18,955 nucleotides of DNA, taken from contig DBFL01000007.1 in assembly GCA_002294285.1 (NCBI GenBank), forward strand, positions 1 through 18,955. Direction: 5' to 3'. Source of the stretch: Candidatus Neomicrothrix sp. UBA881 (GTDB taxonomy: Bacteria; Actinomycetota; Acidimicrobiia; Acidimicrobiales; MedAcidi-G1). The translations under genes and the position numbers were made by a program. The notes below the pieces were generated by a model. It made no database searches, was not told the origin of the DNA, and saw nothing but the letters and a program-made list of their open reading frames with translations. How positions within the stretch are numbered: position 1 is the stretch's first letter; the number at the start of each line of letters is the position of its first letter. This document shows positions 8,518 to 14,412 of this stretch, in pieces.

Positions 8518-9574
8518 CTGAAGTCTGTTCACATCCTCCTGGTGGATCGTCATATCTCTGATCGTTAACCCAATTATCAGACCACCATGCATCTGTTGTG
8601 TGTGGTATTGGAAATCTTCTACTAATTTCTGCAAAAACAGATTCTCCAATTAATACTGCCCCGAATGGACAAAGATGTCCATCGTCTTTGCCATCTCTCA
8701 CTTTTCGAATTTGATGAACTTCACCATCAAAAGTTTTGAAGTTTCTAGTGAATTTCCCATTCTCGTCTCCAAGCACTCTATTAGTGTCGATAAAAATGAT
8801 CTCTTCTTTTAAGTTTGAAATATTTTTGTAAATTCTGTTAATCAAATAACGATTTTCTTCTAGACCTTCTGTGTCCGGGGTTGGCGGCATTCCTATCACT
8901 ATGACTAAAGAAGCAACCTCTAGGATTTTCTCAAATGAGCTTTCAACAATTTCCGAATATTTTTCTTGATCATTTTCGGCAAAAGCCAGATCCCAGCCAC
9001 CAACCATTACAGTTACCACCTCAGGTTTATTTGCAAGTGACTCTTCTAAATAAACCTCGAAACCATTTTGTGTTAAACCAACTCCCCCAAATGATCTATT
9101 TTCAACTTCTGCCATTTCAGTTGCTTCTATAAGCGCTTTTATTCCTGGGTCAGCATCATATGCAACACTGTCCCCAATAGTTGTAACACGCAATGGGTTC
9201 TCTCTAGTCGGAACCCTTATTGCATTATTCTCTTGTGCAACTTGAGATATTTCTTCTAGAAGTAAATCATCAATGATTAAAGTTGTTTCTGTCGACTCTT
9301 CAAGCGCTTCTCCATCCATGTTTTTCAGAGTTGAACTTTTTTCATCTTTTTTTGACTCTTTTACTGTCGGAATGCTTGTCGTTACGGAAGTGGTTGCTGT
9401 TTGGATTGAAGTAAGAGAACTGCTCGTGGTGTTGTTTTCTACTATCAAGGAATCTAAAACGGTTGTAGATGACTGCCGTGTAGAAGAAATTTCAAGAATT
9501 GAATTTGAAGAGCTGCAGGCTGCAATAAGGCAGAAAAACGCAAAGAAATAGAAACTATAAACTTTTCTATGCAT
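8510..9574 (-). CDS. SGNH-fold (DUF459-like) lipoprotein hydrolase
   Basis: A 354-residue predicted lipoprotein. A short hydrophobic signal ends in CLIAAC (15-20), a lipobox with Cys20 as the lipidated residue. A Ser/Thr-rich stretch (about 20-70) and an acidic linker to about 120 follow. The SGNH domain starts at RVTTIGDSVAYD with nucleophile Ser136. It continues through VTVMVGGWD (188-195; Gly-Gly-Trp-Asp where many members have GxND) and ends with GKDDGHLCPFGA, where Asp297 and His300 fit the catalytic DxxH. Related proteins are extracellular esterases or acyltransferases acting on cell-wall polymers; substrate unknown. It shares a C-terminal block (VLGDENGKF ... DG ... IRK) with the protein at 11947-13155, so the two are homologues. 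A short 36-base gap separates it from the divergent gene at 9611. Confidence 0.82.
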   Translation of the reverse strand: MHRKVYSFYFFAFFCLIAACSSSNSILEISSTRQSSTTVLDSLIVENNTTSSSLTSIQTATTSVTTSIPTVKESKKDEKSSTLKNMDGEALEESTETTLIIDDLLLEEISQVAQENNAIRVPTRENPLRVTTIGDSVAYDADPGIKALIEATEMAEVENRSFGGVGLTQNGFEVYLEESLANKPEVVTVMVGGWDLAFAENDQEKYSEIVESSFEKILEVASLVIVIGMPPTPDTEGLEENRYLINRIYKNISNLKEEIIFIDTNRVLGDENGKFTRNFKTFDGEVHQIRKVRDGKDDGHLCPFGAVLIGESVFAEISRRFPIPHTTDAWWSDNWVNDQRYDDPPGGCEQTSVN

Positions 9575-9580
9575 TTGCTG

Positions 9581-9586
9581 AGGCTA
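9581..9586 (-). promoter_or_regulatory. Possible -10 element (TAGCCT) before the SGNH lipoprotein
   Basis: TAGCCT fits TANNNT and lies six bases before the ATG at 9574 on the minus strand. It is the weakest of the leaderless-type candidates in this window, since both internal bases C-C are unusual. There is no Shine-Dalgarno sequence in the 36-base divergent gap. Confidence 0.25.
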
Positions 9587-9595
9587 ACCGACCTG

Positions 9596-9601
9596 TAAGA
9601 T
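9596..9601 (+). promoter_or_regulatory. Putative -10 element (TAAGAT), near-leaderless start
   Basis: TAAGAT, preceded by TG one base upstream (extended-10-like), lies nine bases before the GTG at 9611. Transcripts would begin at or just before the start codon. A TTGCTG 15 bases upstream is a weak -35 candidate. It would drive the small membrane protein and GNAT genes. Confidence 0.4.
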
Positions 9602-9610
9602 CAGCGTGCT

Positions 9611-9958
9611 GTGAAGAAACACAATTTTTTATTAATTTCTGGAACGCTTTTAATAGTCTTGGGGCTTTGGATTGCCTTAATTCCCTTTTCTAGACCTTTG
9701 CCTGGAGGGGAAGTATTCTCTTTTGAAAGCACACCCGAAGCCTCCTGTAAAAGTCCAATTTTTGGGGCTTTCAACGATGACTTTCCCTCTTATGAGGTTT
9801 TCACAACTCCAAAACCGAAGGTAGGTGATATGACGATCACCCGCTCAATTAACTGTTCTGACAGAGCAACATTTCGTTTAGCTTTAGGCTTTTCTTTTTT
9901 CCTTTTAGGAATCTCAACGATTGTTTATTTCCGAAAAATAAAAGACGAAAATGACTAA
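9611..9958 (+). CDS. Small two-helix membrane protein, unknown function
   Basis: A 115-residue protein starting at GTG. A hydrophobic helix (about residues 6-25) is followed by about 60 polar residues and a second helix (about 87-108), then a short charged tail (RKIKDEND). With the positive residues at both ends inside, the central loop would be outside the cell. That loop has Cys46 and Cys82, which could form a disulfide. I do not recognise a family. The stop lies eight bases inside the next gene (GNAT-like), so the pair is co-translated. The product may assist surface glycan assembly or modification, but this rests only on position. The start is chosen because the ORF begins there, right after a -10-like element. 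No competing ATG exists before the first helix. Confidence 0.65.
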   Translation: MKKHNFLLISGTLLIVLGLWIALIPFSRPLPGGEVFSFESTPEASCKSPIFGAFNDDFPSYEVFTTPKPKVGDMTITRSINCSDRATFRLALGFSFFLLGISTIVYFRKIKDEND

Positions 9959-10865
9959 TTTAGATCTCCGCTTAACTTCAGACTTGCTAAACGAAGTTTT
10001 CAAACCGAAAAAGTTAATAACTGCAGAATTCCTTGAATGGCAATATCTAAAAAACCCTTCTGGTTTAGCCTGTGTTGGACATATGACAGATCAAGGCAAA
10101 CAAATAAGCAACTACGCATTGATTCCAAAAATCTTCAAAAACCATTTATGTGAAAAAATCTCTCTGGGAGTAGGCGTTGACCTAGCGGTATCTCCCGACA
10201 GTAGAGGCGAGGGCATTTTTCGCAAAACTGTAGAGAAAAGCTATGAGGCTGGAATAAACGGAAACCTCAGAGGGATTTTGGGGGTAGCTAACTCTCAGTC
10301 ATCGCCGCGTATGACTGGTGCAATGGGTTGGAAAAAACTACCTTCAATAGATCTTCGATTATTAAAACCTTCAAAGTCTCTAGAAACTTCAACAACATTT
10401 CAAATGGATTCTGACCAATTCAGGGAAAATGCAGAAAAAGGAGTTTTTGATTTTGAAAAGCTAACCCCTTCTTTCGGGTATATGCCTGTCTGGAATCTAG
10501 AGCTTTTAACTTGGCGACTTTCTAGACCTGGGTCGCAGTATTTTCTCCATTTATCCCCCTCTGCCCTGCTCATAAGCACAACGGCTTTTTTCAGAGGATT
10601 TAAAACAGCCTTAATACTGAAAGCTCTTCCACTTAAACCCTGTGATGAGCGCCTTTCGATATCGCCCTTTATTTCTAACGTTGCTAAACATCATCGGACA
10701 CCTTTTATTATTTACTGGGGTGAAAATCAATATTTTGAAATGAAAGGAATAAAAATCCCAAGGAAAATTCAACCGAGCCCACTTGAACTGGTGCTTCATT
10801 TTTTTGAAAAAAAACACGATTTTCAACTTACCGGATTCGAATTACTTGATTTCGATGCTTTTTAA
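9951..10865 (+). CDS. GNAT-like N-acyltransferase
   Basis: A 304-residue soluble protein. The middle contains GVDLAVSPDSRGEGIFRK (75-92), which fits GNAT motif A: a hydrophobic strand, then R-G-E-G-I-F for pyrophosphate binding of acetyl-CoA. It is followed by LGVANSQSSPRMTGAMGWKK, the usual N-S-x-x-S/P ... GW ending of a GNAT fold. The early segment FLEWQYLKNPSG is common in GNAT and FemAB-like proteins of polysaccharide clusters. The C-terminal half (about 135-304) is not recognised and could be a second, degenerate GNAT-like lobe. It might N-acylate an amino sugar, which would complement the nearby deacetylase; this is inference. It overlaps the upstream small membrane gene by eight bases. 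Confidence 0.65.
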   Translation: MTNLDLRLTSDLLNEVFKPKKLITAEFLEWQYLKNPSGLACVGHMTDQGKQISNYALIPKIFKNHLCEKISLGVGVDLAVSPDSRGEGIFRKTVEKSYEAGINGNLRGILGVANSQSSPRMTGAMGWKKLPSIDLRLLKPSKSLETSTTFQMDSDQFRENAEKGVFDFEKLTPSFGYMPVWNLELLTWRLSRPGSQYFLHLSPSALLISTTAFFRGFKTALILKALPLKPCDERLSISPFISNVAKHHRTPFIIYWGENQYFEMKGIKIPRKIQPSPLELVLHFFEKKHDFQLTGFELLDFDAF

Positions 10866-10891
10866 ATAAAGAGAAAAGTCTCAAAGCCGAG

Positions 10892-10897
10892 TACTGT
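10892..10897 (+). promoter_or_regulatory. Putative -10 element (TACTGT), leaderless start
   Basis: TACTGT fits TANNNT and ends seven bases before the ATG at 10905. The 39-base gap after the GNAT gene holds no Shine-Dalgarno sequence near the start. The GT2-DUF2304 pair may therefore have its own leaderless transcript. No -35 is evident. Confidence 0.4.
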
Positions 10898-10904
10898 TCT
10901 GTTA

Positions 10905-11606
10905 ATGAAGACTGCAGCTATAGTCCCTGCTTTCAACGAAGCGGAATCACTTCCCGATGTATTGCAGGAAATAAAGCAAGCTTTCCCAGAACATCTCATA
11001 GTTGTGGTGGATGACGGTTCCACAGACGGAACGTCTGAAATAGCAAAGGAATTCGGTTGCGTCTGTCTTTCAATGCCTTTCAATCTGGGTATTGGCGGAG
11101 CTCTACGTTTAGGTTTTCGTTATTGCAATGAAAAAGAAATTGAACGTGCATATCAGTTTGATGCGGATGGACAGCATGATCCGACACAAATCTCTTTACT
11201 GTTATCCGGACTTCAGAAAGCTGACATGGTGATAGGAAGCAGATTTTCCGAAGAAAATTCTTACGAAGTGGGGCGCAGCAGAAAAACAGCAATGAGCTTC
11301 CTCCGTTTTCTTATAAGGCTTTCCACCGGCCATAAGTTCACGGATACTTCTTCAGGATTTAGAGCATTTAACAAACCTGTAATAGGGCTCTTTTCTGAAG
11401 AGTACCCGCTGGAATACATGGATTCAGTGGAGGCAATACTGATCGCTGTAAAAAATGGTTTTAATGTAAGAGAAATTCCAGTTCAAATGCGCGAAAGGTC
11501 GGCGGGGCAACCCTCTAACCGTAACTTTCGTCTAATTTATTACTTTTTGAGACTCTTAATAGTTATCTTTGTAGGGTCTCGCAGAAAAACGGAGGGAAAA
11601 GCCTGA
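10905..11606 (+). CDS. GT2 polyprenyl-phosphate glycosyltransferase (DPM1-like)
   Basis: A 233-residue GT-A fold enzyme. Visible motifs are IVPAFNEAESLP (6-17), VVVDDGSTDGT (33-43, nucleotide binding) and FDADGQHDP (85-93, with the metal-binding DAD at 86-88). Then come IGSRF and TDTSSGFRAFN, all typical of dolichyl- or polyprenyl-phosphate mannose/glucose synthases. It lacks the long C-terminal membrane domain of GtrB-type enzymes but ends with a single hydrophobic stretch (YYFLRLLIVIFVG). It would transfer a hexose from a nucleotide sugar to polyprenyl phosphate at the inner face of the membrane, giving donors for the GT-C enzymes in this region. It is followed by DUF2304 with a TGATG overlap, a pairing widespread in actinobacteria. 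Confidence 0.9.
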   Translation: MKTAAIVPAFNEAESLPDVLQEIKQAFPEHLIVVVDDGSTDGTSEIAKEFGCVCLSMPFNLGIGGALRLGFRYCNEKEIERAYQFDADGQHDPTQISLLLSGLQKADMVIGSRFSEENSYEVGRSRKTAMSFLRFLIRLSTGHKFTDTSSGFRAFNKPVIGLFSEEYPLEYMDSVEAILIAVKNGFNVREIPVQMRERSAGQPSNRNFRLIYYFLRLLIVIFVGSRRKTEGKA

Positions 11607-11950
11607 TGAGTTCATCTACACATATTTTGATAGCTGTTCTTGCACTTGGTGCTTTTTTCTTAATTGTAAGATTAGTTCGCCTTAAAGTGCTTAAAGCTAA
11701 GTATTCAATTCTGTGGCTCACCGTTGGAAGTGGTCTGGCAATAGTTTCAGCTGTTCCTCAAATACTTGATTGGGCAGCTGAAAGGTTAGATATTTGGTAT
11801 CAACCCACACTTTTTCTTTTATTAGGAATTGGTTTTTTGTTGCTCTTGTGTATGCATTTTTCTTATGAACTATCCCGTATGGAGAATCGAATCAGAACTC
11901 TTGTTGAAGAAATAGCACTTTTGAAAGAGAAATTAGAAAAGGAAAACTAA
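11606..11950 (+). CDS. DUF2304 membrane protein
   Basis: A 114-residue protein with three hydrophobic segments (about 5-24, 36-56 and 66-86). It contains LKAKYSILWLTVG (about 29-41), matching the [RK]xKY-x-x-LWL core of DUF2304. After the third helix come FSYELSRMENRIRTL and a charged helical tail predicted to be coiled coil. DUF2304 proteins are small membrane partners encoded next to polyprenyl-phosphate GT2 enzymes; the biochemical role is not settled but probably concerns the enzyme's membrane association or the handling of the lipid-linked sugar. The ATG overlaps the GT2 stop (TGATG), so the two are translationally coupled. The last four bases overlap the convergent SGNH gene. Confidence 0.88.
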   Translation: MSSSTHILIAVLALGAFFLIVRLVRLKVLKAKYSILWLTVGSGLAIVSAVPQILDWAAERLDIWYQPTLFLLLGIGFLLLLCMHFSYELSRMENRIRTLVEEIALLKEKLEKEN

Positions 11951-13155
11951 GAAACTGGTTGTAGATCTTTCAACCAACCATCCTCTACCAACAACTCTTC
12001 AAATTGTACAGATAGCGCATCAGCCCCTACCTCAAAGAAGTGCACACCATGCTCTTTACGAAGAGGGAGGATTGACCCATCAGGCATTTCTATATTCCAT
12101 TTAAATGCGCCCTCTTCATCACCCAAAACTTTCATACTCTCAACCATTTTGGCTCTTGGTGCCCAAGCGGCAACAACCTCTTCCCAAACACTATTCAAGT
12201 CGTCAACTAGATAGGACGGATCAGACATTTTAGGTGTCGTCCACCAATAAAGATAAGCGCCATCTGCCAACCAGTGAGAAACCGCGTCGTGAGCTCGCTG
12301 CGTCAACACCTCTCTCCACCTGCTCGAACCAGGTTCTAGGTCTTCACCCTCTATTGCATACCCTTGGAATTCGTTAGCTCCGATCATCACCGTCACTACA
12401 TCTGGCCTTACTTCTCCCACCATTAGGTTGTAATCCGGTATGACATCATCCTCCCAATCCCAGTGAGGAACCGTAAAACCGAAACCAAGCGCCCCTCTTC
12501 CTTCTACCTCCAAATCAGGTCGTGGCTCTATAATCCTTTCCAACCCGTATTGAAAATCCAACATCAATGAGTCTCCCACTGCTAGCACTTTCAACGGTTT
12601 TTCATCAGTTGCCTGTCTCAGCGCCGCCACAGAATCGCCAGTAGGCATGCTGGTTGTTGTTGAAGTTGTTGACGATACAGAGGGCAACAAGGTACTTGTG
12701 GTTTCAACAATAATCTCATTATCAGTAACTATTTCCTCTAAAGAACTCTGAACAGGAATTTCTTGGTAACTGGACTGGGTATTTGCTTGAGTTGCTTTGG
12801 GTTTAGTTGTCGTTTTTTTAGAGGACTCTGATAGATCCCCTAAAAGGAGACTCGTACTTGGAACAGTTGGCAGGGATAAAGGAAGCAAAAAACTTTCTGT
12901 ATTTGAACTTTCAATTATTTCCTTCGATTTTTCTCTTATTTCGCTAATTTTTGCTTTTCTGCTTAATTCACCTACTGGTTCTGACCATTCTTGCGCTAAA
13001 TCACGGCGCCAATCATTTTTTTGAGTAGATGCCCAAATTTCAACGACGTCAGGAGCAAGAAAAGAGGCTGAAACTAGGAAAAAAAGCATTACTAGTAAAG
13101 TTTTAAGTGCCTTATTTGAACTCTTTTTTCCTTTAAAACCAATGGTTTTTAGCAT
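11947..13155 (-). CDS. Membrane-anchored SGNH/DUF459-like hydrolase or acyltransferase
   Basis: A 402-residue protein with a charged N-terminus, one membrane helix (about 17-34) and then an outer part. A segment with RRDLAQEWSEPVGELS (50-65) resembles the region after the helix in actinobacterial DUF459 proteins. A long Ser/Thr-rich linker (about 84-175) follows, and the SGNH domain begins at LKVLAVGDSLMLDF with Ser196. The third block is VMIGANEF (256-263). The final block is LRKEHGVHFFEVGADAL: His372 fits the catalytic His, but the usual Asp three residues earlier is His369, with Glu368 next to it. Homologues include extracytoplasmic esterases and O-acyltransferase-associated domains. The substrate is unknown; cell-wall or surface glycan is the natural guess. 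The 3' end overlaps DUF2304 by four bases. Confidence 0.82.
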   Translation of the reverse strand: MLKTIGFKGKKSSNKALKTLLVMLFFLVSASFLAPDVVEIWASTQKNDWRRDLAQEWSEPVGELSRKAKISEIREKSKEIIESSNTESFLLPLSLPTVPSTSLLLGDLSESSKKTTTKPKATQANTQSSYQEIPVQSSLEEIVTDNEIIVETTSTLLPSVSSTTSTTTSMPTGDSVAALRQATDEKPLKVLAVGDSLMLDFQYGLERIIEPRPDLEVEGRGALGFGFTVPHWDWEDDVIPDYNLMVGEVRPDVVTVMIGANEFQGYAIEGEDLEPGSSRWREVLTQRAHDAVSHWLADGAYLYWWTTPKMSDPSYLVDDLNSVWEEVVAAWAPRAKMVESMKVLGDEEGAFKWNIEMPDGSILPLRKEHGVHFFEVGADALSVQFEELLVEDGWLKDLQPVS

Positions 13156-13164
13156 AAACCGGCA

Positions 13165-13170
13165 ATATTA
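13165..13170 (-). promoter_or_regulatory. Putative -10 element (TAATAT), near-leaderless start
   Basis: TAATAT on the minus strand differs from TATAAT only in its central bases and lies nine bases before the ATG at 13155. The intervening TGCCGGTTT has no Shine-Dalgarno sequence. It should drive the membrane-anchored SGNH gene. A -35 element is not obvious. Confidence 0.45.
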
Positions 13171-13266
13171 CTGCATGAATGTAGAAAAGTCTCGAAAATT
13201 CAAAAATATTACGAAAAGATTAAGCAGGATCCACCACCGAGGTATTCGATTATTCTAATTTAACAT

Positions 13267-13272
13267 TTGACA
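13267..13272 (+). promoter_or_regulatory. TTGACA hexamer, possible -35 element
   Basis: A perfect TTGACA lies immediately upstream of the inverted repeat at 13275-13300. However, no TANNNT hexamer is found 16-19 bases downstream, so it is only a candidate. It could still be part of the promoter of the small membrane protein gene, with the palindrome overlapping the promoter as an operator. Confidence 0.25.
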
Positions 13273-13274
13273 GG

Positions 13275-13300
13275 TCGATTGGTCCGGTGAGGCCAATCGA
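13275..13300 (+). promoter_or_regulatory. Inverted repeat / hairpin upstream of the small membrane protein gene
   Basis: TCGATTGG (13275-13282) is perfectly repeated inverted as CCAATCGA (13293-13300). Allowing one bulged T (13283), CC (13284-13285) also pairs with GG (13291-13292), giving a ten-pair stem with a GGTGA loop. It ends 28 bases before the ATG and 13 bases before the purine-rich ribosome binding site. It could be an operator or a leader RNA structure; there is no U-tract, so it is not a terminator. Confidence 0.55.
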
Positions 13301-13313
13301 GTTACAACAATAA

Positions 13314-13319
13314 AAGGGG
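13314..13319 (+). promoter_or_regulatory. Shine-Dalgarno sequence (AAGGGG) of the small membrane protein gene
   Basis: AAAAGGGG stands out against a region where most starts have no ribosome binding site. It lies about nine bases before the ATGATG start at 13329/13332 and supports the annotated start. Confidence 0.6.
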
Positions 13320-13328
13320 TACCTCTCC

Positions 13329-13649
13329 ATGATGTCAACAATTCTCACTCTGATCATTCTAGGAATGCTCTTCCAGGGTGTAGTTGCAGTTCTTGACAGC
13401 ATTCTTGACACCGCAGGTGTTAATGGAATGCTGAAAGGACTTCCAATAATCGGCCCAAATCTTAATTTAATTTGGGCATGGCTCTTTGTCGCTATCACTG
13501 ATTTAGGTGGTATGGACTATGGAGCTTCAACAGAAATTCTCTCAATGGGAGAATTTGGTTCTCAATTAGGTACGGCACTAGCAATTTGTGCATTTATTCC
13601 AGTTGGGAATGCAGCTATTTCTGCACTTGGCAAAGGCGTAGCCCGCTAA
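13329..13649 (+). CDS. Small integral membrane protein, unrecognised family
   Basis: A 106-residue hydrophobic protein starting at ATGATG (the second Met at 13332 is equally possible). Three hydrophobic stretches are visible: about residues 4-24, 45-58 and 79-100. Between them are a Gly/Pro turn (GLPIIGPNLN) and an outer-loop-like acidic part (DLGGMDYGASTEILSMGEFG). The C-terminus is short and basic (GKGVAR). I do not recognise a family. Its context is distinctive: a single gene with its own leader hairpin, a clear ribosome binding site and a very strong terminator 17 bases after the stop. This suggests a separately regulated and possibly abundant protein. Holin, transporter subunit or structural membrane protein are all conceivable, but none is supported by a motif. 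Codon use looks like that of the neighbours. Confidence 0.75.
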   Translation: MMSTILTLIILGMLFQGVVAVLDSILDTAGVNGMLKGLPIIGPNLNLIWAWLFVAITDLGGMDYGASTEILSMGEFGSQLGTALAICAFIPVGNAAISALGKGVAR

Positions 13650-13666
13650 GTAAGAAAAATAACTTT

Positions 13667-13699
13667 AAAAACCCCGTCACTTCGGTGACGGGGTTTTTT
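13667..13699. terminator. Strong bidirectional intrinsic terminator with UUCG tetraloop
   Basis: CCCCGTCAC (13672-13680) and GTGACGGGG (13685-13693) form a perfect nine-pair GC-rich stem closed by a C(UUCG)G tetraloop, an exceptionally stable loop. Flanking A- and T-runs extend the stem to 14 pairs (13667-13698) and give a U-tract on both strands. It ends the small membrane protein transcript (stop at 13649) and also the minus-strand thioesterase transcript, whose stop codon is just beyond it (13705). Confidence 0.95.
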
Positions 13700-13704
13700 G
13701 TTTT

Positions 13705-14322
13705 TTAACTTAACATTGCGACTTTCACGAAAATTCCTTTTGCAGCCGCCTTACATGTTCCATCTTCCCAAAGTTCAGCTGAGACAAAAATTTTCCTTCC
13801 TTCTACCTTCTCTATCTTGCCCGTCCAAAGCAACTCTTTACCTATAGGAGTAGGTGCTTGGTATTTTATTTCCAAAGTCCCTGTCATAGCGCCACAGTTA
13901 TTGACTACCAGAACACTCCCCATAATGTCATCAAAAAGTAGAGCGATCACCCCGCCTTGAACAAGGTCAGGTGGTCCAACATATACACCATCAAGTTTTC
14001 CTGTAGCTCTAATCTCTTTATAGTTACCAGCAGCAACAACCTCTGCTTTAAGCGGTGGGGCTATAGGATTCAGAGGACCTACAGCTGGACTGTACGGAAA
14101 AAAATCAGATGGATTCTCATTTTTCCTTTTGATTGGATTTTGATCATTTTTTAAAGAACCTTGCGCAGTAGTGCCCTTGTAACTGTGCTTCTCTGCATCC
14201 TCAACAAGCGATGCAATTTTTTGACTTAGTTCTTCAATTATTTTTCCCGGCGCGTCCATGAGACGAACTGCTTTCATGAGGCGCCTTGTCTCTTCATTTA
14301 GTTTCACTAGCTCTTCTTGCAT
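13705..14322 (-). CDS. PaaI/4HBT-type hotdog thioesterase with N-terminal extension
   Basis: The C-terminal 110 residues fit the PaaI-type hotdog thioesterases. PPDLVQGGVIALLFDDIMG (about 117-135) has the conserved [HQ]GG ... D on the hotdog helix, with Gln in the His place as in many actinobacterial members. It is followed by TGTLEIKYQAPTPIGKEL and a conserved AELWEDG. The expected reaction is hydrolysis of an acyl-CoA in the cytoplasm. The first 75 residues are charged and helical and unusual for this family, with a Pro-rich link at about 71-93. The start could be the GTG at 14325 or the ATG at 14322; I chose the ATG. It is transcribed divergently from the SDR gene (90-base gap) and ends at the bidirectional terminator. 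Confidence 0.78.
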   Translation of the reverse strand: MQEELVKLNEETRRLMKAVRLMDAPGKIIEELSQKIASLVEDAEKHSYKGTTAQGSLKNDQNPIKRKNENPSDFFPYSPAVGPLNPIAPPLKAEVVAAGNYKEIRATGKLDGVYVGPPDLVQGGVIALLFDDIMGSVLVVNNCGAMTGTLEIKYQAPTPIGKELLWTGKIEKVEGRKIFVSAELWEDGTCKAAAKGIFVKVAMLS

Positions 14323-14412
14323 CACTTTTCACTTTCTAATTGTTTAAAGTAGAGATACTCCACTAATACTGATCTGAAGACTACGGTTTATCAAAGAAAG
14401 CAAAAACTTGTT

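Noticed and set aside
11956..11976. TGGTTG ... CAACCA inverted repeat after DUF2304
   Set aside because: Lies within coding sequence of the convergent SGNH gene, a short stem with no U-tract; not a convincing terminator.
12640..12720. Repetitive Thr/Ser codons that look like a DNA repeat
   Set aside because: They encode the low-complexity linker of the SGNH protein, which is a common feature of exported actinobacterial proteins, not a separate repeat element.
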